Origin: Eubacterium sp.
GTDB lineage: Bacteria; Bacillota; Clostridia; Oscillospirales; Acutalibacteraceae
Length of the DNA: 64,000 bases
Assembly (NCBI GenBank): GCA_017445905.1
Contig: JAFSRX010000066.1
Location: forward strand, 19,722 to 83,721
Reading direction: 5' to 3'
The position numbers were made by a program, and so were the translations under genes. Shown here in pieces: positions 33,527 to 43,023 of the stretch (positions within the stretch are counted from its first letter, which is position 1; each line of letters opens with the position of its first letter). The notes under the pieces were generated by a model. The model was not told the DNA's origin. It saw only the letters and a program-made list of their open reading frames with translations, and did no database searches.

Positions 33527-34698
33527 AATAATCCTATCTCCTCAAAATAGTCGAGTTCTTTTTTAGCAAAATCCTTTGTTTGTTCACTGCCGATTGTTTT
33601 CGTTGCCTTTTTTACGAAGTTACGGCGGTTTTTGAAATTATAATAAAATCTGTATATCCAGGCTGCGCCAATAAGATACGGCCTACCCTCAATAAAGCTG
33701 ATATACGGAATATTTTTCAGCTTTTCGTAAGGCGGAAATGCAAGACGAAGTTTCGTCATAAACCTTGAGGTTTCTTTTCCCTCTTCAAGTTCCTTTCTTT
33801 CAACAACAGCCGCTTTGTTTCGGTTAAGATTTCCGAAAGCGCCAAAGGATACAAGAAATTCCTCGGTTGTTTTTATATTATCGGTATAGGCTTCTCCCTC
33901 GTCAAACCACTTTTTGCAAACGCTTAAAATAACCTTTGAAAAATCCTCAAGTCCGATTTCTTTCATTTTTTCAGATACGGCATTCATATCAACATTTTCT
34001 TCTCTTAAAAACGCCGCTAAATCAAGAATGAGCTTTACCCCTGCGCCGTAGAACCAGAAATGATGGGCAATATGAGTTAAAAGATATGCAAAATGATAGC
34101 TGTTATCGAGCTTTCCCCTATATCCGTCAAAGCTTGCATGTTCCATTGCATCGAGGAAACAGCCCTCGGCATTACTGCTTCCGACCTTTCCGCTGATTAT
34201 CTTTGTATGAACCTCAACGGTTACGCCGTTTTTCTTATAATCATAAACGGGACCGTTTGAATTAACAAGCTCATATCCGTTTTCAACGAGAATTTCTTTC
34301 GCCCTGTCCCTGCTTTCAGGATAAATAAGAATATCAATATCGCCCATAACACGAGCTTCAGAAACAGGATAATAATCCCTTATCTGAGCGCCTTTAAAAA
34401 AGATATGTTTTATTTCATTTTTTTCAAAGAGGGATGACAACTCTTCAATAACAGAGCCCTGAAATGAATATCTGAAAATAGCGTTATAAAAATCGTCTTC
34501 AAACTTCTTATACGCCTCGTTGTTAACAATACTCTTGTTCGGCGCATTTTTTATAACACTGAAAACAACTGCGCTTAAATTATGAGCATTTGAAAGTTCG
34601 AAGAGCATTGAATAATCAATGCTCTCATCAAGGTCTGTTTTTTCGCTATTTAAAAAATCTCTGCAAAGTTTTACTAAATACTTTTTTTCATTATTCAT
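33523..34698 (-). CDS. Nucleotidyltransferase family protein (NTP_transf_5-like)
   Basis: A 391-residue protein of the minimal-nucleotidyltransferase-like group known as NTP_transf_5. The core IFFKGAQIRDYYPVSEARVMGDIDILI has a lysine, a Gly and two Asp of the polymerase-beta fold (GDIDI), and EVHTKI follows as a third acidic strand. The rest is helical and of unknown function. Such proteins are often found beside surface polysaccharide or peptide genes, and here the partner is a GH27 enzyme. Substrate unknown. Confidence 0.7.
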   Translation of the reverse strand: MNNEKKYLVKLCRDFLNSEKTDLDESIDYSMLFELSNAHNLSAVVFSVIKNAPNKSIVNNEAYKKFEDDFYNAIFRYSFQGSVIEELSSLFEKNEIKHIFFKGAQIRDYYPVSEARVMGDIDILIYPESRDRAKEILVENGYELVNSNGPVYDYKKNGVTVEVHTKIISGKVGSSNAEGCFLDAMEHASFDGYRGKLDNSYHFAYLLTHIAHHFWFYGAGVKLILDLAAFLREENVDMNAVSEKMKEIGLEDFSKVILSVCKKWFDEGEAYTDNIKTTEEFLVSFGAFGNLNRNKAAVVERKELEEGKETSRFMTKLRLAFPPYEKLKNIPYISFIEGRPYLIGAAWIYRFYYNFKNRRNFVKKATKTIGSEQTKDFAKKELDYFEEIGLL

Positions 34699-34710
34699 AA
34701 TATCTATTCG

Positions 34711-35214
34711 TTAAAAAACTGCAACATTAAATCCTAAGCTCAGAATTGTTATTATAAGTCCGGCGATAAAAACGCCGACGCAAATAACGCCAAAGCTCTT
34801 TTTTCTGTCGAGATGAAGGAGGGAGGCGAGAAGAGCGCCCGTCCATCCACCTGTTCCGGGCAGAGGAATTGCAACAAATAAGAGAAGTCCCCACACTCCG
34901 TATTTATCAATTTTATCCCGTTTTTTCAAGGTTTTTTCCTCAAGCCAGTAAATCGGCTTATTTATAACGGGGATTTTTTTAAGCAGTTCAAAAATCTTGT
35001 TTATCAGAAGAAGTATAAACGGAATGGGAAGAATATTTCCGAGAAAGCTGATTATAAATCCCGCAAAAGGATTCATTTTCAAAAGCACTATTGCCGTAAA
35101 CATTCCGAGTCTGCACTCAAGAATCGGACACAGTGAAATGATGAAAACAACAAGCCAGTCGGGAATACCATGGGCGCTTAAAAACTCCTGAATAGTTCTG
35201 CAAACCTCTTGCAT
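34711..35214 (-). CDS. Small multidrug export-like membrane protein (COG2426)
   Basis: A 167-residue membrane protein with four to five hydrophobic segments. The VAIPLPGTGGWTGALLASLL motif is the hallmark of the Sm_multidrug_ex family (COG2426). No substrate is known for this family. It lies between a Nudix gene and a nucleotidyltransferase gene in one operon. Confidence 0.78.
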   Translation of the reverse strand: MQEVCRTIQEFLSAHGIPDWLVVFIISLCPILECRLGMFTAIVLLKMNPFAGFIISFLGNILPIPFILLLINKIFELLKKIPVINKPIYWLEEKTLKKRDKIDKYGVWGLLLFVAIPLPGTGGWTGALLASLLHLDRKKSFGVICVGVFIAGLIITILSLGFNVAVF

Positions 35215-35223
35215 AAAAAACTC

Positions 35224-35940
35224 CTAAATATAATTATTTTCATTAAGGAAGTCGTTTGCCGACCTTAGAATATTCTTATCATTATCAAATTTAAGAAGGT
35301 TCATTGCCTTTTCATAGGTCAGCCAGATATAATCCTCAATTTCTTCGGGCTGAATGGTTGTTGAGGTATCCTTGGTTGTTCCGACGAAAATAGAAACCAT
35401 TTTTTCAACCTTATCGCGAATTTTATATCTTGAAACCGATTCAAAGCCTTCAATAATATTGATATGAATTCCCGTCTCTTCCAATACCTCGCGATAGGCA
35501 GTTTCTTCTTTTGTTTCGCCTTCTTCGATATGGCCTTTGGGAAATCCCCAGTGAGCCGAACGCTTGTTCTTGATTAAAAGATAGCGCACTTCTCCCTTAA
35601 TATCGCGAAAAACAACCGCACCGCAGCTGCTTTCATAAAGGCAGTCAAGATGGAAGGATGGAAAATCCCTTTGAAGATTTATATAGTTTTTGATATCGTT
35701 GATAATGAAGCGGGTGCTTTTAGGAGCAACAATCCATATATATTTTTTGTTTTTCCTGTCGCTCATTATGGCAATAACTCGTCCGTCGAAATTTCGAACA
35801 GGATGATGGATTCCCATAATAAATGCAGTTTGTTTTTCGTTGCCATAAACAGTTCCGAAATTAAGTGGATAAGTAAAACCCGCTCCGTTATCAGAGCCAA
35901 TAGGTTTAACGACCTTGACTCTAACATATTTTCCGAGCAT
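35224..35940 (-). CDS. Fusion of a pyrophosphatase-like domain and a Nudix hydrolase
   Basis: A 238-residue protein with two parts. Residues about 1-95 resemble the short inorganic-pyrophosphatase-like proteins of Firmicutes (KYVRVKVVKPIGSDNG, TYPLNFGTVYG, AFIMGIHHPVRNFDGRVIAI). Residues 105-238 are a Nudix domain with a complete 23-residue box at 136-158 (starting GHIEEG and ending REVLEETGI). Nudix enzymes cut nucleoside diphosphates linked to another group; the residues that set specificity are not readable here. It opens the operon with a promoter at 36004-36032, and a 9-bp hairpin lies in the leader. Confidence 0.8.
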   Translation of the reverse strand: MLGKYVRVKVVKPIGSDNGAGFTYPLNFGTVYGNEKQTAFIMGIHHPVRNFDGRVIAIMSDRKNKKYIWIVAPKSTRFIINDIKNYINLQRDFPSFHLDCLYESSCGAVVFRDIKGEVRYLLIKNKRSAHWGFPKGHIEEGETKEETAYREVLEETGIHINIIEGFESVSRYKIRDKVEKMVSIFVGTTKDTSTTIQPEEIEDYIWLTYEKAMNLLKFDNDKNILRSANDFLNENNYI

Positions 35941-35958
35941 TTTTTCACCACCGAGTAT

Positions 35959-35987
35959 AGCAGATATAGCCGTAAATAATATCTGCT
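35959..35987 (-). promoter_or_regulatory. Hairpin in the leader of the Nudix operon
   Basis: AGCAGATAT and ATATCTGCT pair perfectly around an 11-base loop, ending 19 bases before the start codon. No T run follows, so it is not a terminator. It could act on translation or RNA stability. Confidence 0.45.
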
Positions 35988-36003
35988 AAGATAACATAAA
36001 TAT

Positions 36004-36032
36004 ATTATACATAAAAATATATACTTATACAA
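36004..36032 (-). promoter_or_regulatory. Promoter of the Nudix - GH27 operon
   Basis: On the minus strand TTGTAT (36027-36032) and TATAAT (36004-36009) are 17 bases apart. Confidence 0.65.
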
Positions 36033-36082
36033 GAGTTAATTTTTGTTTAGAGGAAAAAGATAGCTTACTCAAACCATTTATC

Positions 36083-36113
36083 GGGACAACTGGGGACTGT
36101 CCCCAGTTGTCCC
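36083..36113. repeat. REP-like perfect hairpin GGGACAACTGGGGA
   Basis: A 14-bp perfect stem (GGGACAACTGGGGA with TCCCCAGTTGTCCC) around CTG. It resembles the GGGACAnnnGGGGAC-type repeats linked to REP-associated tyrosine transposases in Clostridia; no such transposase is in the window. Confidence 0.65.
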
Positions 36114-36148
36114 AATAAAAAACAGACCGAAAGCAATTCGATCTGTTT
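36114..36148 (-). terminator. Terminator of guaB-GDPD
   Basis: On the minus strand AAACAGATCGAA and TTCGGTCTGTTT pair (one G-U pair) and a T run follows, 20 bases after the GDPD stop codon. Confidence 0.8.
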
Positions 36149-36167
36149 AGCGTTGATGGTTTAGGCA

Positions 36168-37001
36168 TCATTCTCCCCAATTATCAATAATCTCTTTGAG
36201 CTTATCGGGATTTCTTGTTGTTATATTATCAGGCTTGATTATCAGCGCGCGCTTCATCTGGCGGGTTGTATCAAGAGTCCAGATTGAAAGAAGATAGCCG
36301 TTTTTATGAAGCAAATCTGAAAGAGTTCTTGATGCATTTGCATAGTTGCAGTTAATTCCGACTGCGCCTGTTTCTTCAAGCATTTCAATGATTTCCTGCT
36401 GATAGTCATCCGAAAAGATTTTTACTCTGCTGGGAACGCAGTTTACATAAAAATCAACATCCGGGCAGTTTTCAACAACACTTTTAACCTGGCCCTCCTC
36501 AATTCCCGTTAAGAATACCTGGTCCATAATGCCGTATTCAACAATCATATCGTGGAGAGTTTTAAGAACTCTTGTTTCTTTGATATCGAGATTGAAGCGA
36601 ACCTCAGTTTTTTTAATCATTTCAAAAGCAGAAGAAAGCTCAACACCATCGCTGTTTGTTAAAATGATATCATGACCCATAACAAGAGTTCCGTCGGGTC
36701 TCTGGCGAATATCGATTTCAATAATCTTTGAGCCCTTTTCGATGGCTGTTTTTATTGATTCAAGAGTGTTTTCCTTAGTATCGTAAGCGCCCGTATGAGC
36801 AGTTATAGTAAATCCGTCCACAAATGTTAATTTCCTTCCGTCATAGGATTTTGTAAAGGCATAGGTTGCAACGCCTGCAATCATTGCACAGGATACTAAA
36901 AACGCAAAAACCTGATATGAAAAATGCATTGCCCAGGTTTTTGTCATATTCCTTTTTAAAAAGCGTTTGAACTTCTGCCATTTAGTTAGCTGTTCAGACA
37001 T
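36168..37001 (-). CDS. Glycerophosphodiester phosphodiesterase, membrane-anchored
   Basis: A 277-residue protein of the GDPD family, which splits glycerophosphodiesters to glycerol-3-phosphate and an alcohol. After a membrane segment (about 27-48) come TAHTGAYDTKENTLESI, IIEIDIRQRPDGTLVMGHD and FNLDIKE; the usual catalytic motif is AHRG...ENT, and here the Arg is replaced (HTG), which is unusual. The metal-binding E, D and second H are intact. It is 17 bases downstream of guaB, with no obvious metabolic link. A second GDPD is at 62118. Confidence 0.82.
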   Translation of the reverse strand: MSEQLTKWQKFKRFLKRNMTKTWAMHFSYQVFAFLVSCAMIAGVATYAFTKSYDGRKLTFVDGFTITAHTGAYDTKENTLESIKTAIEKGSKIIEIDIRQRPDGTLVMGHDIILTNSDGVELSSAFEMIKKTEVRFNLDIKETRVLKTLHDMIVEYGIMDQVFLTGIEEGQVKSVVENCPDVDFYVNCVPSRVKIFSDDYQQEIIEMLEETGAVGINCNYANASRTLSDLLHKNGYLLSIWTLDTTRQMKRALIIKPDNITTRNPDKLKEIIDNWGE

Positions 37002-37018
37002 TTTATCACCGCTTAGTT

Positions 37019-38506
<1,488 letters not shown>

Positions 38507-38519
38507 TTAAATTTTTAAT

Positions 38520-38548
38520 ATATTAACACTAATTACCTGATATATCAA
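38520..38548 (-). promoter_or_regulatory. Promoter of guaB
   Basis: On the minus strand TTGATA (38543-38548) and TAATAT (38520-38525) are 17 bases apart, about 29 bases before the start codon. Confidence 0.6.
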
Positions 38549-38552
38549 GTAA
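38533..38552. promoter_or_regulatory. 20-bp palindrome overlapping the guaB -35 box
   Basis: TTACCTGATATATCAAGTAA is symmetric except at one pair. It covers the -35 box and lies 2 bases from the stop codon of the gene upstream. This is what a dimeric repressor site would look like; no regulator is identified. Confidence 0.5.
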
Positions 38553-38553
38553 A

Positions 38554-40416
38554 TTATTTGCATTTAATGCTCTTTTTGGCGCTCCACAAGGAATAGCAAA
38601 CGCAGCTTTTTCCCGAAGCGGATTCATAGTTTTTAATCGCTCTTACTCTGATATAGTATTTTTTTTCTTTTTTGAGCTTTGAGATTTTTTTGCTTACCGC
38701 CGATGAGGAAGCGGTTACGGTTTTTGCGTTTTTCATCGACTTATCGGTGCTGTACTGAATCTGATAGCCCGTGCAATAAACCTTTTTCCATTTGAAAGTT
38801 ATGCTTTTTGCCTTGGTTGAAATTGATAAAGCTGTCGGCTTTTTCGGTTTTGTTGCAGTTTTATAAGTTTTGCTGCTCTCACCGTAAAAATTCCTCTTTG
38901 AATAAGACGAATAGCTTTTTATTCTGAAACTGTAAATCGAAGCAGGATTAAGCGAGGAGATAACTGCGCTTGTTACAGAGGATGAAACGGTTTTAACAGC
39001 ATTCCACTTTCCGTTTTTGTAAACCTCAATTCTGTAGCCCGAAACGCTTTCGGCAGGTTTAGTCCATTTAACAGTTATTGAGCTATCCGTTCTGCCCGAA
39101 TCCGCAAGTGAAAGAGAAGTCATTTTTTTCGGAACAATAACATAGTTCCTGTGACTGAGTATGCTTTTTCCGTCTTCTGACATAATATTAACTGTTGCCA
39201 TTCCGGGATTTTTATTATTCTTATATGAAACAGAATAATTTTTGATTTCGCCGTCGGTTTTAATGCTTACAGACGGCTTATTGCTGCTGCCTGAATAAAC
39301 ATATTTATTCTTTGAAAGAGATATAATGCTCTGAGAAAACAAGTCTTTATTTTTTGAATTATATTCATTTGCATCAAGCTTTTCGCGGTAGTTTTCCCAG
39401 AAGTATTCATCATCATAGTAATCATCATCAAGAACATGCTCGCTTCTGTATGAATCATCTGCTCTGAGCGATTTATAATCAACGAGAAAATACCTGTATG
39501 CATTATCTTTTTCGCCGTCATCAATAAAGCCGTCATCCCAGGTTGTATCAACAAAATAATAATTATCATCGAGCTGAACTATGTTCCAGGCGTGGCAGCC
39601 CCAATGCGGGTCTGATGAAACAAAGCGGGCGTTATATCCGAGCTCCTTGCAGATTCTGTAGAACGCAACGGCATATCCCTGACAAACGCATTCTCCTTTA
39701 ACAAGTGCGCCGTATGCAGTTGCAGCATATTCCCTGCCCGAACTATTGTTGGCAGCATCATAATCATAAGTCGTTTTTGAGCAGATAAAATCGTGAATTT
39801 TTTTTATAATTTCATAGTCACTTAAAGCATTTGTATCAATCGAGTCAACAAAACTGTTTACAACACTGTCAACCTGTTTTTCTTCGTTTGCAGTGTCATA
39901 ATATGAAAACCTCAGGTTAAAGGTATAATAGTAGTATCCGTCTTTATAAGTTTCATTTAAGTATCTTGTATTTGAATAAGGCTCTATACCGAACGAGGCA
40001 ACAACCCAGCGAATATAATCGCCGTCAATCGGACTTTGGGATATTGCATCATCAGTTGCATTAACATATATTTTTTCGATTTTATCAAGAACACTTTCAA
40101 CAAACACACGGCTGGTTGAAAGATAATATAATTTAAAATCTTCGTCCCTGTTTACAAGCTTGTTTCTGAGAGCCTTATATAGTTCAACACCTTCTGTATA
40201 ATATGTATGGGAACCAAGCACCCTGCTTGTTGAATGCTTTGAAGCATCGAGTGAATCGAGAGTTGAATACGAAATCTCTTTTCCCGCATAAAAAGGATTC
40301 TGACGTTCTTCAATTTTAAAATTACTCTCGGCAAAGGCGTAAGAAGGCAAAGCTGATGATATAACCAGCATCAGCGATATTAAAACGGATATTGCCTTTT
40401 TTACTCTTTTTTTCAT
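38554..40416 (-). CDS. Secreted transglutaminase-like protein with two FN3 domains
   Basis: A 620-residue exported protein with a signal peptide (1-29). A transglutaminase-like core lies about 200-300: the catalytic Cys in GECVCQGYA near 240, the His in HWGCHAWN near 275 and the Asp in FVDTTWDDG near 290. An Ig-like segment (KYVYSGSSNKPSVSI) and two fibronectin type III domains follow (TVKWTKPAESVSGYRIEVY and FKWKKVYCTGYQIQY). The last domain closely resembles that of the lectin protein at 1769-4831. Bacterial enzymes of this type are mostly cysteine proteases or cross-linkers. It shares one base with the nth stop (TAATG). Confidence 0.85.
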   Translation of the reverse strand: MKKRVKKAISVLISLMLVISSALPSYAFAESNFKIEERQNPFYAGKEISYSTLDSLDASKHSTSRVLGSHTYYTEGVELYKALRNKLVNRDEDFKLYYLSTSRVFVESVLDKIEKIYVNATDDAISQSPIDGDYIRWVVASFGIEPYSNTRYLNETYKDGYYYYTFNLRFSYYDTANEEKQVDSVVNSFVDSIDTNALSDYEIIKKIHDFICSKTTYDYDAANNSSGREYAATAYGALVKGECVCQGYAVAFYRICKELGYNARFVSSDPHWGCHAWNIVQLDDNYYFVDTTWDDGFIDDGEKDNAYRYFLVDYKSLRADDSYRSEHVLDDDYYDDEYFWENYREKLDANEYNSKNKDLFSQSIISLSKNKYVYSGSSNKPSVSIKTDGEIKNYSVSYKNNKNPGMATVNIMSEDGKSILSHRNYVIVPKKMTSLSLADSGRTDSSITVKWTKPAESVSGYRIEVYKNGKWNAVKTVSSSVTSAVISSLNPASIYSFRIKSYSSYSKRNFYGESSKTYKTATKPKKPTALSISTKAKSITFKWKKVYCTGYQIQYSTDKSMKNAKTVTASSSAVSKKISKLKKEKKYYIRVRAIKNYESASGKSCVCYSLWSAKKSIKCK

Positions 40417-41048
40417 TATTTCACTCCAACTTTCTTGCAGTTATCAGCCATCGGACAGATATCGCATTTCGGTTTTCTTGCAGAACAGATATCGCGTCCA
40501 AAGAGAACTATTCTATGACAAAATGCCGAGCCCTCTTCTTTCGGAACAACCTTTTTCAGCGCTGCTTCGATTTTAACAGGCTCTTTAACATCAACAAGAC
40601 CTATACGGTTTGATATTCTTATCATATGGGTATCAACAACTATGCTTTCCTTTCCATAGACGTCGCCAACAATCAGATTAGCCGTTTTTCTTCCTACTCC
40701 CGGAAGAGTTATTAAATCTTCAATATTGTCGGGAACTTTTCCGCCGAAATCATCCCTGATTTTCTGAGCCATACCAATAATTGACTCAGCCTTGTTCTTA
40801 TAGAATCCGCAGGATTTGATTATTTCTTCAACATCCTTTAAATCGGCAGAAGCATAATCATCGAGCGTTTTATATTTTTCAAACAGAGTCGGCGTTACAA
40901 GATTTACTCTCGCATCAGTGCACTGAGCCGAAAGCCTTGTTGCAACAAGCAGTTCAAACGGATTCGAAGCAGTCAGCGAACAAATTGCCTCGGGATATTC
41001 TTTTTTCAGAATTTCTATTGCGTTTAATGTTCTCTCTTTTCTCGTCAT
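40416..41048 (-). CDS. nth: Endonuclease III
   Basis: A 210-residue DNA glycosylase/AP lyase for oxidised pyrimidines. The helix-hairpin-helix LPGVGRKTANLI holds the catalytic Lys, VDTHMIRISNR the catalytic Asp, and the C-terminal CSARKPKCDICPMADNC pattern binds the 4Fe-4S cluster. The start is set at MTRKERTLN, with AAGGAAGA before it; the open frame runs 20 codons upstream through a repeat. Confidence 0.95.
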   Translation of the reverse strand: MTRKERTLNAIEILKKEYPEAICSLTASNPFELLVATRLSAQCTDARVNLVTPTLFEKYKTLDDYASADLKDVEEIIKSCGFYKNKAESIIGMAQKIRDDFGGKVPDNIEDLITLPGVGRKTANLIVGDVYGKESIVVDTHMIRISNRIGLVDVKEPVKIEAALKKVVPKEEGSAFCHRIVLFGRDICSARKPKCDICPMADNCKKVGVK

Positions 41049-41067
41049 TATTATTCTTCCTTGTTTG

Positions 41068-41126
41068 CCGTCAATATAATCAAAGCGAAGCGACCCGAAA
41101 CTATGCACTATGCCTCATGCACTATT
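41068..41126. repeat. Composite repeat: AATATAATC core and CTATGCA tandem units
   Basis: GTCAATATAATCAAAGCGAAGCGACCCGAAA leads into CTATGCACTATGCCTCATGCACTA, whose last bases contain the rarA stop codon. It lies between rarA and nth. It has the same order of parts as the element at 28130-28200. Confidence 0.7.
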
Positions 41127-42384
41127 TCTTTATCTTGTCCCAGTATGCCTTAAACGCCTGTTCGTTTTTGTTGTCGCCAAATTCATAGTATTTTGCATTT
41201 TTGATTTTATCGGGAAGATACTGCTGATTAACCCAGTGGTTAGGATAAGGATGGGGATAAACATAGTGTTGCCCTTTTACCTCGGCATCTTCTCCGTCAA
41301 AATGCTTGTTCTGAAGCGTTCTCGGAATGGGTCCGATATTACCTCTTTTAATATCCGCCAAAGCCATATCAATAGCGTTTGCACCGCTGTTACTCTTTGG
41401 TGAGGTTGCAACAAGAATAACCGCATCGGCAAGCGGAATTCTCGCCTCGGGTAGGCCAACCATCTGAGCAGCATCAACCGCCGCTTTAACGATTGGAATT
41501 ATCTGAGGATGAGCAAGTCCAACATCCTCACAGGCGCAGACCATAAGCCTTCTGCAGGCGCTGGGTAAATCCCCCGCTTCAAGCAATCTTGCAAGATAGT
41601 GAAGCGCTGCATCGGGGTCGGAGCCTCGCATACTTTTCTGATACGCTGAAACAATATCATAATGCTCGTCGCCGTCTTTATCGTATCTCATAGAGGATTT
41701 CTGAGCAAGCTCCTCGGCAGTTTCAACGCTGATTATCTTCTTTCCGTTTTTTGCAGTTGTTGCAAGATAGCAGTTTTCAACCGAGTTGAGCGCTTTTCTG
41801 ACATCACCGCCGCAACCGACAGCAATTTTTCTTAAAACCTCATCGCTATACTCAATTTCAATATCATTTTCTTGAGAAAGAAAATCAAATCCTCTTTTAA
41901 CCGCTGGAATTATTTCCTCGCTGTCTATGCTTTTGAATTCAAAAACTGTTGAACGCGAAAGAATAGCCGAATAGACATAAAAATAAGGATTTTCGGTTGT
42001 TGAAGCAATGAGGGTTATTTTTCCGTTTTCTATGTATTCAAGAAGACTTTGCTGCTGGCGCTTGTTAAAATACTGGATTTCATCAAGATAGAGAAGTATT
42101 CCGTTGGGCGCCGTGAAAGTATCTATTTCAGCAACAATATCCCTTATATCGCTCGTTGAAGCATTTGTTCCGTTTAGCTTTCTTAAAGCTCTTTTGGTTT
42201 TGTTTGCAATAATTGAGGCAACAGTTGTTTTTCCTATACCTGAAGGACCGTAAAAAATAAGGTTTGGAATTTCACCGTTTTCAATCATATTGTAAAGCGC
42301 CTTTCCTTCAGAGAGAAGGTGTTTTTGTCCAACAACCTCACTTAGCTCCGTAGGGCGCATTCTGTCTGCAAGGGGAGTATTCAA
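41122..42384 (-). CDS. rarA: Replication-associated recombination protein RarA (MgsA)
   Basis: A 420-residue AAA+ ATPase related to clamp loaders. [15 protein letters not shown], Walker A GPSGIGKT, Walker B LLYLDEIQ and the C-terminal [13 protein letters not shown]..tetramerisation region (here [16 protein letters not shown]) match the RarA family. It acts at stalled replication forks. It overlaps queH by 4 bases. Confidence 0.94.
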   Translation of the reverse strand: MNTPLADRMRPTELSEVVGQKHLLSEGKALYNMIENGEIPNLIFYGPSGIGKTTVASIIANKTKRALRKLNGTNASTSDIRDIVAEIDTFTAPNGILLYLDEIQYFNKRQQQSLLEYIENGKITLIASTTENPYFYVYSAILSRSTVFEFKSIDSEEIIPAVKRGFDFLSQENDIEIEYSDEVLRKIAVGCGGDVRKALNSVENCYLATTAKNGKKIISVETAEELAQKSSMRYDKDGDEHYDIVSAYQKSMRGSDPDAALHYLARLLEAGDLPSACRRLMVCACEDVGLAHPQIIPIVKAAVDAAQMVGLPEARIPLADAVILVATSPKSNSGANAIDMALADIKRGNIGPIPRTLQNKHFDGEDAEVKGQHYVYPHPYPNHWVNQQYLPDKIKNAKYYEFGDNKNEQAFKAYWDKIKK

Positions 42385-43019
42385 TTTTCTTCCTCCTTTG
42401 GATCCGTCTTACTCTGCCTGGAATAAATACATCCGCAGAAATTCTGGCGGTATAAATCATATTCGCGGCTGAGTTCAATAGAGCGTTTATAGCCCTCTCT
42501 CTTTTTAAAATCAGAGGGGAGCCATTTAACGCCGTATTTTTCAGCAATTTCAAATCCGATTTCATTGATTTTCTGAGAGTTTTTCAGCGGACTGATTGAA
42601 AGCGTTGTGCAAAAATAATCAAAACCTTTTTCCTTTGCAATCTCAGCTGTTTTTTCAAGTCTTAAACGGTAGCATTTAAAACATCTTTCGCCGCCCTCTT
42701 TAATATTTTCAAGACCTTTTGCAATCTCATAAAAATCAGAAGGTTTATATTCACCCTTTACCAGTGAGATTTTATTCTTCGCAGGAAGCGCTTCAATAAG
42801 TCTTTTTTGTTCTTCAAATCTCTTTTCAAATTCCTCTTTCGGAGAAATATTCGGATTATAATAGAAAACGGATATCTCAAAAAATTCACTCAGATATTCA
42901 AGCGTATAGCTTGAACAAGGGGCGCAGCAGCTATGAAGCATTAGCCTCGGTACTGTGCCCTTTGTCTGATTATCAAGAATGATTTTATCCGTTTCTTTCT
43001 GAAAGTTTATTTTGTTCAT
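42381..43019 (-). CDS. queH: Epoxyqueuosine reductase QueH
   Basis: A 212-residue protein of the former DUF208 family, which reduces epoxyqueuosine to queuosine in tRNA. The cysteines expected for its metal sites are present: HSCCAPCSS near 28-36, ERCFKCYRLR, and NFCGCIYS near the C-terminus. The gene is 4 bases after the M23 gene. No other queuosine gene is in the window. Confidence 0.92.
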   Translation of the reverse strand: MNKINFQKETDKIILDNQTKGTVPRLMLHSCCAPCSSYTLEYLSEFFEISVFYYNPNISPKEEFEKRFEEQKRLIEALPAKNKISLVKGEYKPSDFYEIAKGLENIKEGGERCFKCYRLRLEKTAEIAKEKGFDYFCTTLSISPLKNSQKINEIGFEIAEKYGVKWLPSDFKKREGYKRSIELSREYDLYRQNFCGCIYSRQSKTDPKEEEN

Positions 43020-43023
43020 TTTA

